DNA of 64,000 nucleotides from Frigoribacterium sp. ACAM 257 (GTDB taxonomy: Bacteria; Actinomycetota; Actinomycetes; Actinomycetales; Microbacteriaceae), in contig NZ_VOLO01000002.1 of assembly GCF_007954365.1 (NCBI RefSeq), positions 657,265 to 721,264 of the forward strand, written 5' to 3'. Below are positions 52,317-60,461 of the stretch, one piece after another. Both the position numbers and the translations under genes were made by a program. A model generated the notes under the pieces. It saw only the letters and a program-made list of their open reading frames with translations. It had not been told where the DNA came from and searched no databases. Position 1 is the stretch's first letter. Each line of letters opens with the position of its first letter.

Positions 52317-53030
52317 TCAGGCGGCGGGCGACGCGAAGACGACGCGGTTCTGGTCGTAGTGGCCCGAGCCAGGGTCGAACACGCCGCCGCAGGTGATCAG
52401 CCGCAGCTGGTCGGCGGGCTGGGCGCCGAAGACCCGGGCGGTGGGGAACTCCGCCTTGGGCACGTCGACGACCTCGTCCACGACGTACCGCACGGCTGTG
52501 CCCTCGACGGTCGTCACGGTCACCTCGTCACCGGCCACGAGCTCCGACAGCCGGAAGAACACGGCGGGCCCCGACGTCGAGTCGACGTGGGCGGCGATGA
52601 CGGTCGGGCCACGCCCTCCGGGACGCCCGCCTCCCGTGAACCAGCCGACCTCGTCCGCGTCGACGGGCACCTCCATGGCGCCGGTCGGGGCGATCCCGAG
52701 GCCGATCAGCGGCTCGTCCAGCTCGATGGCGGGCACGGCGACGCGGGCCGGCTCGGCGCCGACCTCCACGGCGGGCGCGGGTGCCGGTGCAGCAGGCGAC
52801 GGCGCCGCAGGAGGTGCGGGTGAGGAGGGCGCACCGGTCGCCTCGGCTCGCGGAGAGCCCGACGGCGCCGGCTCGGCTGCGCCCGTGGCGCATCCCGTCA
52901 GGGCGACCACGGCGGCGAGGCCGAGGCCGAGCGCGACCCCGCGCACGCCCAGGCCTCTGCCGAGGCGCGCCGGACGGGCGCCTCCCCGAGGGGAGCCGCC
53001 CGTCCGGCGCGCGCCGACCCGAGGGGTCAT
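52317..53030 (-). CDS. Class F-like sortase, possible lipoprotein
   Basis: A 237-residue sortase with catalytic H148 (AAHVDS), C214 (LITCGG) and R229 (QNRVVF). A hydrophobic N-terminal segment ends in LTGCATG (lipobox C47), and a Pro/Ala-rich linker (51-95) precedes the catalytic domain. Actinobacterial class F sortases attach or process surface proteins. ATG 53030 overlaps the stop of the CHRD protein gene (ATGA), making that protein its probable substrate. Confidence 0.88.
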   Translation of the reverse strand: MTPRVGARRTGGSPRGGARPARLGRGLGVRGVALGLGLAAVVALTGCATGAAEPAPSGSPRAEATGAPSSPAPPAAPSPAAPAPAPAVEVGAEPARVAVPAIELDEPLIGLGIAPTGAMEVPVDADEVGWFTGGGRPGGRGPTVIAAHVDSTSGPAVFFRLSELVAGDEVTVTTVEGTAVRYVVDEVVDVPKAEFPTARVFGAQPADQLRLITCGGVFDPGSGHYDQNRVVFASPAA

Positions 53031-53776
53031 GCCCGTGCGGCAGCCCGACGACGCAGCACCAGGCCGGTCGCCCCGACGAGCACGAGCCCGCCGACCGCGG
53101 CTGCGCCCACGAGCGCTCCGCTGTCCGTGCCCGCCGACGCCGACGTGCCGGCGGCGACCGCGGAGGACGCTCCGCCGGCGCCGGTGTCGACTCCGCCGAC
53201 CGGCACCTGGGTCAGCTGGCCGCGGACGACGCCCGCGGCGAAGGACGCCGTGTGCGAGTCGCCGGTGAAGCCTGCCGGGTTCGCCTCGATCTGCGCGAGC
53301 GTGAAGCCGGTGCCCGTGTCGGCGCCCGCGTCGTTGGTGACGCCGGTGGTGAAGGGGCCCTGCAGGCAGCCGCTGGCCTCGCGCACGCCGTCGCCGTCCG
53401 CGTCGGTCGGGTTCGGGAACGAGATGCGCGGCGGGCCGGGCTGGCCGGCCGCGGCCTGGTGGATGTGCGTCGCCGTCTTCGCCGGGCTCTGGTAGTCGCC
53501 GGTGACGCCGGTCAGGGTGATGTCGTAGCAGATCACCTCGGTGTCCGAGTTGATCCGGAAGTCGAAGGTGCCGGTGGCCCCTGGCTCGCCGGCGACGGCC
53601 ACGCCGTCGTTGTTGATGACCTGGTCGGGCGTCGCCATGACGGTGAACGCGCTGGTGAACGAGCTGGGCTCGGGCACGGTGGTCTCGGCCGCGGCGGGCG
53701 CGGCCACGATCAGGGTGGCGGCGGCGGCTGCCGCGCCTCCGATGGTCAGGTGTCGGACGGAACGCTTCATCGTCAT
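53027..53776 (-). CDS. CHRD-domain surface protein with C-terminal membrane anchor
   Basis: A 249-residue exported protein: signal peptide (1-30, ending APAAAE), a CHRD domain (FTVMATPDQVINNDGVAVAG, CYDITLTGVTGDYQ, THIHQAAAGQPGP), then a Gly/Ala/Ser spacer, a membrane helix and RRRAAARA. This end resembles a cell-wall sorting signal, but a classic LPxTG is missing; GGVDTG (about 195-200) or TDSG may be the degenerate motif. The coupled sortase supports wall or membrane anchoring. Confidence 0.87.
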   Translation of the reverse strand: MTMKRSVRHLTIGGAAAAAATLIVAAPAAAETTVPEPSSFTSAFTVMATPDQVINNDGVAVAGEPGATGTFDFRINSDTEVICYDITLTGVTGDYQSPAKTATHIHQAAAGQPGPPRISFPNPTDADGDGVREASGCLQGPFTTGVTNDAGADTGTGFTLAQIEANPAGFTGDSHTASFAAGVVRGQLTQVPVGGVDTGAGGASSAVAAGTSASAGTDSGALVGAAAVGGLVLVGATGLVLRRRAAARA

Positions 53777-53980
53777 GCTTCCTCTGCCTCTCGTGGACGC
53801 CGGCCCGTCGGGGGCGGCGCGTCACGCCGCCCGGTCGGACGACGCCTGTCACGAGGGCCTACGACGACGACCCGTCCGGCGTTCACCGACGACACGAGAA
53901 AGTCCGGACGAGGCCACGGCCGAGCACGACGAGACGGTCGTGGTCAGCGTCCGCCACACCGCGAGTCGCATGATGGGCGG

Positions 53981-55177
53981 GTGTTCATCCCCACCAGGGC
54001 CGCCGGCCTCGACGCGCTCGACGACTTCGTCCCCCGTGCCGGCGGCGCCTACGCCCGCGATCGGAACCACGACCTCGGGCCGTCGCGGAGCAACGTCTCC
54101 GGGCTGTCCCCGTACCTTCGCCACCGCCTCCTGACGGAGCAGGAGGTGGTCGCGGCGGTCCTCGAGGACCACACGCCGGGAGCAGCCGAGAAGTTCGTGC
54201 AGGAGGTGTTCTGGCGCACCTACTGGAAGGGCTGGCTGGAGCAGAACGAGGAGGTGTGGCGTCGGTACCGGCTCGAGGTCCGCGACCTGCTCGCGGGCGA
54301 GCTGCCGGACGGGTACGAGGCCGCGGTCGCGGGGCGGACGGGCATCGACGCGATGGACGCCTGGGTGCGCGAGCTGGTCGACACCGGGTACCTGCACAAC
54401 CACACGCGGATGTGGTTCGCGAGCATCTGGGTCTTCACGCTCGGCCTGCCCTGGCAGCTGGGCGCCGACTTCTTCTACCGGCACCTGCTCGACGGCGACG
54501 CCGCCTCGAACACCTTGTCGTGGAGGTGGGTCGCCGGCCTGCAGACGAAGGGCAAGACGTACCTGGCCACCGCCTCCAACATCTCGCGCTTCACCGACGG
54601 GCGTTTCTCGCCGGGCGGCCTCGCCGACACGGCTCGCGCCCTCGACGAGGAGCCGCTGCCGCCCCGGACCCCCCTCGAGCCGGACGACGTCGTCGGCTCC
54701 GTCGGAGACAGGGCCGGGCTGCTGCTGCACGAGGAGGACCTCGAGGCGCGGAGCCTGCTCGCCGAGCGCCCCGGCCTCCTCGGCGAGGTGGCGGCCACGG
54801 CGGTGCACGGGGACCCGGGGCAGCGTTCTCCTGACGGTGCCTCCTCCGTCGTCGAGGCCTTCACGTCGGGCGCGCTCGCGGACGCCGCCGAGCGGACCCG
54901 GGACGCGAGCGGGCGGGCAGCTCAGACGCTGGCCGACGCAGAGCCGGGCTGCGTCGTCGGCTGGGCGCTGTCCGAGGAGCTCGACACGGTCGTCGTCCCG
55001 TACGCCCCCGTCGGCCCGGTCCACGAGCGGCTCGCGCAGCTCCGTCCCGCGCTCGGCGCCGAGGGGATCTCCCTGGTCACCGTGCGTCGGCGCTGGGACG
55101 CCGTCGCGTGGCCGCACGCCTCACGAGGGTTCTTCCCGTTCCGCGAGAAGATCCCGGGCCTCGTCCGTCAGCTCTGA
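53981..55177 (+). CDS. Photolyase/cryptochrome FAD-binding-domain protein without antenna domain
   Basis: A 398-residue protein. The first 230 residues match the photolyase FAD-binding helical domain (SGLSPYLRHRLLTEQEVV, VFWRTYWKGW, HNHTRMWFASIWVFTLGLPWQLGADFFYRHLLDGD, NTLSWRWVAGLQTKGKTYLA). The N-terminal alpha/beta antenna domain of true photolyases is absent, and a C-terminal 150-residue part is unlike photolyase. It may be a light or redox sensor and not a repair enzyme. GTG 53981 is the best start. Confidence 0.85.
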   Translation: MFIPTRAAGLDALDDFVPRAGGAYARDRNHDLGPSRSNVSGLSPYLRHRLLTEQEVVAAVLEDHTPGAAEKFVQEVFWRTYWKGWLEQNEEVWRRYRLEVRDLLAGELPDGYEAAVAGRTGIDAMDAWVRELVDTGYLHNHTRMWFASIWVFTLGLPWQLGADFFYRHLLDGDAASNTLSWRWVAGLQTKGKTYLATASNISRFTDGRFSPGGLADTARALDEEPLPPRTPLEPDDVVGSVGDRAGLLLHEEDLEARSLLAERPGLLGEVAATAVHGDPGQRSPDGASSVVEAFTSGALADAAERTRDASGRAAQTLADAEPGCVVGWALSEELDTVVVPYAPVGPVHERLAQLRPALGAEGISLVTVRRRWDAVAWPHASRGFFPFREKIPGLVRQL

Positions 55178-55212
55178 CCTGCCGCCAGCTCTGACGCGCC
55201 GCCAGCTCTGAC
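55169..55212. repeat. 17-bp tandem repeat spanning a stop codon
   Basis: CAGCTCTGAC occurs at 55169, 55186 and 55203 within a 17-bp unit. The first copy contains the last codons and TGA stop of the photolyase-like gene. Confidence 0.85.
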
Positions 55213-55356
55213 GCGCCTCGTCGGTGAACGCGCAGGTCCTCCCCGCCGTAGTCCCCCTCGAGAGCACCCGGCGACCCGCCGGGTGCAGCCCCGTAGGCTG
55301 AGAGGTGCTGGATGTCGCTCGTCTTGACGCGTCCCGTCACGCAGGAGGGGAGCACG

Positions 55357-55893
55357 GTGGACCAGTCGACGCCCGGCTCCTCGCCGCCGGCCCCTCCCAC
55401 GACCGGCCTCGACGTGTCCGCGGCCTTCGCGGAGCACGGCTCTGCCCTCCTCGGCTTCGCGGTGAACGCCCTCCGGGACCGCGCCCTCGCCGAGGACTGC
55501 GTGCAGGAGACGTTCCTCCGCGCCTGGCGGGCCCGCGCCTCCTTCGACCCGGCCCGCGGCGGCGAGCGCACCTGGCTGTTCGCGATCGAGCGACGCGTGG
55601 TGCTCGACGTGCACCGAGCCCGGCAGCGCACGCCGGTGCTGGTGCCCGACGAGCACGCGCCCGAGCAGGCGGCCCCGGCGGCCGACCCGCTCGAGCGGCT
55701 CGGCATCGTCGAGGGGCTCGCGAGGCTCAGCGACGAGCACCGCGAGGTCGTCGTCGCCGTCCACCTGACCGGGCTCAGCTACCAGGAGTTCTCCGACGTG
55801 TCGGGCGTCCCGGTCGCCACCCTCCGCACGCGCTGCTTCTACGCGCTGCGTGCCCTCCGCAGCCACCTCGACGACGGGGAGAACCGCTCGTGA
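55357..55893 (+). CDS. ECF RNA polymerase sigma factor
   Basis: A 178-residue ECF sigma factor: region 2 FAEHGSALLGFAVNALRDRALAEDCVQETFLRAWRA and region 4 LARLSDEHREVVVAVHLTGLSYQEFSDVSGVPVATLRTR. The GTG at 55357 with AGGAGG 8 bases upstream is preferred over the ATG at 55312. The next gene overlaps it and encodes a membrane protein with the layout of an anti-sigma factor. Confidence 0.93.
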   Translation: MDQSTPGSSPPAPPTTGLDVSAAFAEHGSALLGFAVNALRDRALAEDCVQETFLRAWRARASFDPARGGERTWLFAIERRVVLDVHRARQRTPVLVPDEHAPEQAAPAADPLERLGIVEGLARLSDEHREVVVAVHLTGLSYQEFSDVSGVPVATLRTRCFYALRALRSHLDDGENRS

Positions 55894-56762
55894 CCGACCC
55901 CACGTCCGACCCTGCCGCCGGTGCCGACGACGCTGCCGGCGCCGCCGACCGCCGCGCCGAGCTGATCGCCGCCGCCCTCGCCTCCGACCTGTCGGGCGAC
56001 GAGGCCGTCGAGCTCGACGCGCTGCGCGTCGTCGACCCGACGGTCGACGACGAGATCGCCTCCCTCGGCGGGGTCGTGGCCCGGCTCGAGCCCGTGGGCG
56101 CCTGGCAGGACGCCCCGGCCGACACCGCGCTGCTCGACCGGGTCGAGTCGGCTGTCGCCCGGGACGGGGCGGTCGACGCCGCGGAGCGAGCTGAGCCGGC
56201 CGCCGCTGCCCGGCGAGCCGAGCAGGCCGACCCCTCAGGCCGAGCCGAGGAGGCGGCGGTCGCGCCGGGCGCCCCGGCTCCGCGCCCCGGGGACGCGTCG
56301 GCCCCGGTGGTCCCCCTGCGTCCCCGCCGCTCGCGGCGTCTGGCGCTCACCGTGCTCGGAGCAGCCGCGTGCGTCGCGGTGGGCGTCGGCGGCGGCGTGC
56401 TCGCCGCGACGCCCCGCGACGCCCACGTCGCCGGTCCGCCCGGCACCCTCGGCGCCGTCGAGCCCGTGGCGTTCGGCGGCGAGCCCTCGGGGGTCGCCGT
56501 CGACGGCGACCTGGTCGCGCACACCTGGGGCACCGAGACCGTGCTCACGGTCGACGGCCTCCCGACCGGGGAGGCGTTCTCGGTCGTCGTCGTCGACGAC
56601 ACCGGCGCCGAGCACGAGTCGGGGGCTTTCCTCGGCACGGACGTGACGATCGACTGCCGGATGAACGCGGCGGTGCTGCGCGAGCACGTCGTCTCCGTCG
56701 AGGTGCGCGGGGCCGACGGGGCGGAGATCGCGACCGCCTCGGTGCCCTCCGTCGACGCCTGA
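55890..56762 (+). CDS. Probable membrane anti-sigma factor (RskA-like)
   Basis: A 290-residue protein: N-terminal cytosolic part (AELIAAALASDLSGDEAVELDALRV, like a zinc-less anti-sigma domain), an Ala/Glu/Pro-rich stretch, one membrane helix (about 152-172), and an extracytoplasmic beta domain (VAVDGDLVAHTWGTETVLTVDGLP) like RskA. GTG 55890 overlaps the sigma-factor stop (GTGA). It should hold the sigma factor at the membrane until proteolysis. Confidence 0.85.
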   Translation: MTDPTSDPAAGADDAAGAADRRAELIAAALASDLSGDEAVELDALRVVDPTVDDEIASLGGVVARLEPVGAWQDAPADTALLDRVESAVARDGAVDAAERAEPAAAARRAEQADPSGRAEEAAVAPGAPAPRPGDASAPVVPLRPRRSRRLALTVLGAAACVAVGVGGGVLAATPRDAHVAGPPGTLGAVEPVAFGGEPSGVAVDGDLVAHTWGTETVLTVDGLPTGEAFSVVVVDDTGAEHESGAFLGTDVTIDCRMNAAVLREHVVSVEVRGADGAEIATASVPSVDA

Positions 56763-56776
56763 CCCGCGCCTCCTGC

Positions 56777-56881
56777 TCTCCTCATTCAGGAACGCGAGTC
56801 CTGAGTCTGCGCTGCGCAGGACTCGCGGTCCTGAATCGTGCACGATCCAGGAGGCCGGCATCGCGAGTTCCTGAGTCGTGG
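56777..56881. repeat. CAGGA palindromic element, copy 2
   Basis: CTCTCCTCATTCAGGAA opens a block of TCAGGA/TCCTGA half-sites with GCGAGTCCTGAGTCTG, CGCAGGACTCGCGGTCCTGA and GTGCACGATCCAGGAG. It matches copy 1 at 51967-52070 in order and spacing. It fills the gap between the anti-sigma and lipid kinase genes. Confidence 0.7.
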
Positions 56882-56929
56882 AGTCCACCCGCCCGGCCCG
56901 CCGCGCCGTCGCGGTGGCATCATCGACGG

Positions 56930-57973
56930 GTGACCACTGACACCGACCCGACGCCCCCCGTGACGTCCGGAGCCGACGCCGCGACCGCCTCCTCGACCGA
57001 CTCCACGGCGTCCCAGGCCACACGTGTCGCCGCGGTCGTCTACAACCCGATCAAGGTCGACCTCGACGCGGTGAAGGCCTCCGTCGCCCGTGCCGAGGGC
57101 GCCGCCGGCTGGGGCACGACCCTCTGGTTCGAGACGAGCGAGGACGACGCCGGCCAGGGCCCCGCCCGCGAGGCCCTCGAGGCCGGGGCGACGATGGTCA
57201 TCGCGGCCGGCGGCGACGGCACGGTCCGTGCGGTGGCCGAGGCCGTGCACGCCTCCGACGCCTCGCTCGCCCTGCTGCCGAGCGGCACGGGCAACCTGCT
57301 CGCCCGCAACCTCAAGCTCACCCTCGAGGACCTCGACAACTCGCTCGAGACGGCGTTCTCGGGCGAGGACCGCGACATCGACCTCGGCATGCTCGAGATC
57401 CGTCGTGAGGACGGCTCCTCGAGCGAGCACGTCTACGTCGTGATGACCGGCCTCGGCATCGACGCGAAGATGCTCGCGAACACCGACGACGACCTCAAGG
57501 CGAAGGTCGGCTGGCTCGCCTACGTCAAGGCGCTGGTCGCGACGCTCCGCGACGAGAACCAGCTCGTGTTCCGGTACAAGATCGACGGCGGCAAGCAACG
57601 GGACATGCACGCGCACACGATCATCGTCGGCAACTGCGGCGCCCTGCCCGCGAACATCGTGCTGCTGCCCGACGCGGCGATCGACGACGGGCTCTTCGAC
57701 ATCCTGCTGCTGCGCCCGAAGGGCGTCCGCGGTTGGGCCCACATCCTGTTCAAGGTGTTCTGGGAGAACGGCGTCGTGCGCCGCCTGCCCTTCGCCGACA
57801 AGCTGCCGGGCACCGAGAACGAGGCGCTGCGCTACGTCAAGGCGAAGCAGATCGAGGTCGAGCTGAAGGCGCCCGAGGACATCGAGGTCGACGGCGACGG
57901 CTTCGGCGTCGCCACCGGCTTCCGCACCTGGATCGAGCCCGGCGGGCTGACCGTGCGGGTGCCCCGCTCCTAG
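56930..57973 (+). CDS. Diacylglycerol kinase-family lipid kinase
   Basis: A 347-residue cytosolic lipid kinase of the DAGK/sphingosine-kinase fold. VVYNPIKVDLDAVKASV, IAAGGDGTVRAVAEAVH (nucleotide loop) and LALLPSGTGNLLARNL are the three hallmark segments, and NCGALPANIVLLPDAAIDDGLFDILL completes the C-terminal domain. It phosphorylates diacylglycerol or a related lipid. GTG 56930. Confidence 0.94.
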   Translation: MTTDTDPTPPVTSGADAATASSTDSTASQATRVAAVVYNPIKVDLDAVKASVARAEGAAGWGTTLWFETSEDDAGQGPAREALEAGATMVIAAGGDGTVRAVAEAVHASDASLALLPSGTGNLLARNLKLTLEDLDNSLETAFSGEDRDIDLGMLEIRREDGSSSEHVYVVMTGLGIDAKMLANTDDDLKAKVGWLAYVKALVATLRDENQLVFRYKIDGGKQRDMHAHTIIVGNCGALPANIVLLPDAAIDDGLFDILLLRPKGVRGWAHILFKVFWENGVVRRLPFADKLPGTENEALRYVKAKQIEVELKAPEDIEVDGDGFGVATGFRTWIEPGGLTVRVPRS

Positions 57974-57998
57974 GGGCAGGAGGCGCCGGCGAGCGGCC

Positions 57999-59036
57999 TC
58001 AGAGCACCGTCAAGGAGGCGCGGGTCGTCTCGAGCACGGCCGTCACCGACCGTGCGTCGGCGAGCGAGTGCAGCGGCGAGTCCGTGCGGCCCTCGGCGAC
58101 GAACGCGGCCAGGGCCGCGGCCTCGTAGGCGAGTCCGTCCCGGCCCCGCAGCACCGACGGGTCCCGCCACGTCGCCGTGCCGGCGGCGGTGGACACCTCG
58201 AAGGAGGCGGGGAAGACCAGGTGCTCGAGCATCCGCACCGTGCCGGTCGAGCCGCTGATCGTGCCGAGGCCCGGCGACGTCGTGAGCAGGCTGGTCACCG
58301 CGGCGCCGACGCGGCCCTCGGCGGTGCGGAGCGCGATCGCGGCCTCGAGGTCGACGCCGTCCGCGCGGGTCGTGCCCGTCGCCCGGACGTCGACCGGCCG
58401 GCCGATCGCGAACTGCGCGAACCAGACGGCGTAGACGCCGATGTCGAGCAGGGCCCCGCCCCCGAGCGCGGGGTCTGCCATGCGCCCGCCCGACGACAGG
58501 TCGTTCGCCCAGGCGACGTCGGCCGTCGCGAGCCGGACGTCGCCGATCGCGCCGTCGGCGAGCAGCCGGGCGAGCACGGTGCTGTGCGGCACGTAGCGCG
58601 TCCACATCGCCTCCATGACGAACACGCCGGCCGCGCGGGCGGCGGCGATCAGCCGGTCCGCCTCCTCCGTGGTCGTCGCGAACGGCTTCTCGACCAGCAC
58701 GTGCTTGCCTGCGGCGATCGCGAGCAGCGCGTCGGGCACGTGGCTGGTGTGGGGCGTGGCGACGTAGACGACGTCGACCTCGGCCAGGGCGACCAGCGCC
58801 TCCTGCCCCTCGACCGCCGCGGCGACGCCGTGGGACGCGGCGAAGCGCTCGGCCTTGTCGAGCGTGCGCGACGAGACGGCCACGACCCGCTGGTCGGTGT
58901 GCGCGTGCAGGGCGTCGGTGAAGTCGCCTGCGATCTCGCCGGTGCCGACCACGCCCCAGCGGAGGGCAGGACCGCCGCGCAGCGGGGTCGCGGTCGACTC
59001 GGGGAAGGCGAAGGGGGACGAGGACGGGCTGGTCAT
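57999..59036 (-). CDS. Gfo/Idh/MocA-family oxidoreductase
   Basis: A 345-residue NAD(P)-dependent oxidoreductase: Rossmann motif RWGVVGTGEIAGDFTDAL (about 26-43), VEKPFATTTEEA with the EKP active-site segment, and MEAMWTRYVPHS. ATG 59036 follows GGAGG and overlaps the ROK gene stop (ATGA), so both are one operon. With the beta-mannosidase opposite, a role in processing a released sugar is likely. Confidence 0.92.
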   Translation of the reverse strand: MTSPSSSPFAFPESTATPLRGGPALRWGVVGTGEIAGDFTDALHAHTDQRVVAVSSRTLDKAERFAASHGVAAAVEGQEALVALAEVDVVYVATPHTSHVPDALLAIAAGKHVLVEKPFATTTEEADRLIAAARAAGVFVMEAMWTRYVPHSTVLARLLADGAIGDVRLATADVAWANDLSSGGRMADPALGGGALLDIGVYAVWFAQFAIGRPVDVRATGTTRADGVDLEAAIALRTAEGRVGAAVTSLLTTSPGLGTISGSTGTVRMLEHLVFPASFEVSTAAGTATWRDPSVLRGRDGLAYEAAALAAFVAEGRTDSPLHSLADARSVTAVLETTRASLTVL

Positions 59037-60370
59037 GGTGCCTCCGAGGTGGTCGGTGCAGGGGGAACGGACGGTGCGGCGGGAGCGGACGGGCTGGCAG
59101 GCGCGGACGGGCTGGCGGGCGCGGACGGGCTGGCCGGGGCGGACGGGCTGGCCGGGGCGGACGCTCCGCCGGCCGGGCGGGACGCGATCTCCCGCTGCAG
59201 CACGAGCGCGGCCCCGCCGACGGCCGCGGCGTCGGCGACGTACGCCGACAGCTCCACCCTCACGCCGTGGGCTGCCTGGGCGAAGAAGTCCTCGTCGACC
59301 CGGCGCCGGACCGCCTCGAGGTAGAGCGCCCCCGCGATGGCCAGGTTCGGCCCGGCGAGAACGATCGAGTCGAGGTCGAGCACGTTGGCGATCGAGACGA
59401 CGGCGGCCGCCAGGTGCTCGGCCGAGTCGCGGATCAGCTCGAGGGCGAGCGGGTCGCCGTGCACGGCCGCCGTGGCGACGACGCTGAAGTCGGCGTAGGG
59501 GTCGGTCAGCCCGGTGAGCGCGAAGCCCGCCTCGCGCCCGGCAGCCACGGCGGCCCGCGCCCTGAGCGCGACGCCGACCGGCCCGGCGAGCTTCTCGACC
59601 GTCGTGTTCGCCAGGAACGGCCCGGGCGCCCGGCTCATCACCTGGCCGAGCTCGCCGGCGTTCGAGCTGGCCCCGCGGAACACCACCCCGTCGAGGACGA
59701 TGCCCGCGCCGATGCCCGCTCCGTAGTAGACGGTGCAGTGCGCGGCCGAGTCGGCGACGGAGCCGCCCCAGAACTCGCCGATGGCGGCCGCCGTGGCGTC
59801 GTTGTCGAGGACGACGGGCAGGCCGGTCGCGTGGTGGACCGCGCTCACCAGCGGGAACCCTGCCCACGCCTCCAACGGGGGAGCGCCGTGGATGCTGCCG
59901 TGGTCGAGGTCGATGGGCCCCGGGGTGACGAGGCCGAGACCCGCGACGCGCGCGGCGGGGACGCCCAGCCCGCCGAGGAAGTCGGCGACCACGGCGGCGA
60001 TGCGGGCGACCGCCGCGTCGGGCGCCTCGCCGTAGACGCCGTGCGTGCGGAGGCGCCCGACCATCGCCCCGCCGAGGTCCGTGAGCACCACGGTGACCGC
60101 GTCGGCGCCGAGCTGCACGCCGAGCGCGAAGCGGGCGAGGGGATCGATGCTGAGCAGGGTGCGCGGCTTGCCCCCGGTCGACTCGCGGCGGCCCGCCTCG
60201 ACGACCAGCCCGTCGACCATGAGCTGCCGCACGACGTTCGACATCGTGGCCTGCGTCAGGCCGGTGCGCTCCGCGAGCTCGACCCGGCTGATCGGCCCCT
60301 GCGAGCGGATCAGGTCGAAGGCGAGCCCGCGGCTCGTCGGGGCGCTCGAGAGCAGGCGCGGGTTGACCAT
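59033..60370 (-). CDS. ROK-family transcriptional repressor
   Basis: A 445-residue regulator: N-terminal winged helix (AFDLIRSQGPISRVELAERTGLTQATMSNVVRQL), then a ROK sugar-binding domain (VVLDNDATAAAIGEFWGG, GAGIGAGIVLDGVVFRG). The usual zinc-site cysteines (CxCGxxGC) are missing: the region reads ELGQVMSRAPGPFLANTTVEKLAG. The last 40 residues are tandem SAPASP repeats. ATG 60370 follows GGAGG. A palindrome in the gap with the mannosidase gene is its probable operator. Confidence 0.92.
   Translation of the reverse strand: MVNPRLLSSAPTSRGLAFDLIRSQGPISRVELAERTGLTQATMSNVVRQLMVDGLVVEAGRRESTGGKPRTLLSIDPLARFALGVQLGADAVTVVLTDLGGAMVGRLRTHGVYGEAPDAAVARIAAVVADFLGGLGVPAARVAGLGLVTPGPIDLDHGSIHGAPPLEAWAGFPLVSAVHHATGLPVVLDNDATAAAIGEFWGGSVADSAAHCTVYYGAGIGAGIVLDGVVFRGASSNAGELGQVMSRAPGPFLANTTVEKLAGPVGVALRARAAVAAGREAGFALTGLTDPYADFSVVATAAVHGDPLALELIRDSAEHLAAAVVSIANVLDLDSIVLAGPNLAIAGALYLEAVRRRVDEDFFAQAAHGVRVELSAYVADAAAVGGAALVLQREIASRPAGGASAPASPSAPASPSAPASPSAPASPSAPAAPSVPPAPTTSEAP
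59085..59165. repeat. 18-bp tandem repeat encoding SAPASP in the ROK gene
   Basis: About five copies of a GCGGACGGGCTGGC-type unit of roughly 18 bases in frame near the 3' end of the ROK regulator gene, encoding SAPASP. Copy number is likely to vary between strains. Confidence 0.85.
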
Positions 60371-60402
60371 GTGGTACCTCCACCCCGTAGTCTAGGGTCC
60401 AG

Positions 60403-60420
60403 GCGGCTTACTTAGGCCGC
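60403..60420. promoter_or_regulatory. Palindromic operator GCGGCTTA-CT-TAGGCCGC
   Basis: An 18-bp palindrome with one mismatch in the 91-base gap between the divergent ROK regulator and beta-mannosidase genes, overlapping an AT-rich patch. Its position makes it the likely ROK operator controlling both directions. Confidence 0.68.
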
Positions 60421-60461
60421 TTGACGAAGGGGTCGGAGACTCCTGAACGCAAAGGGACACC

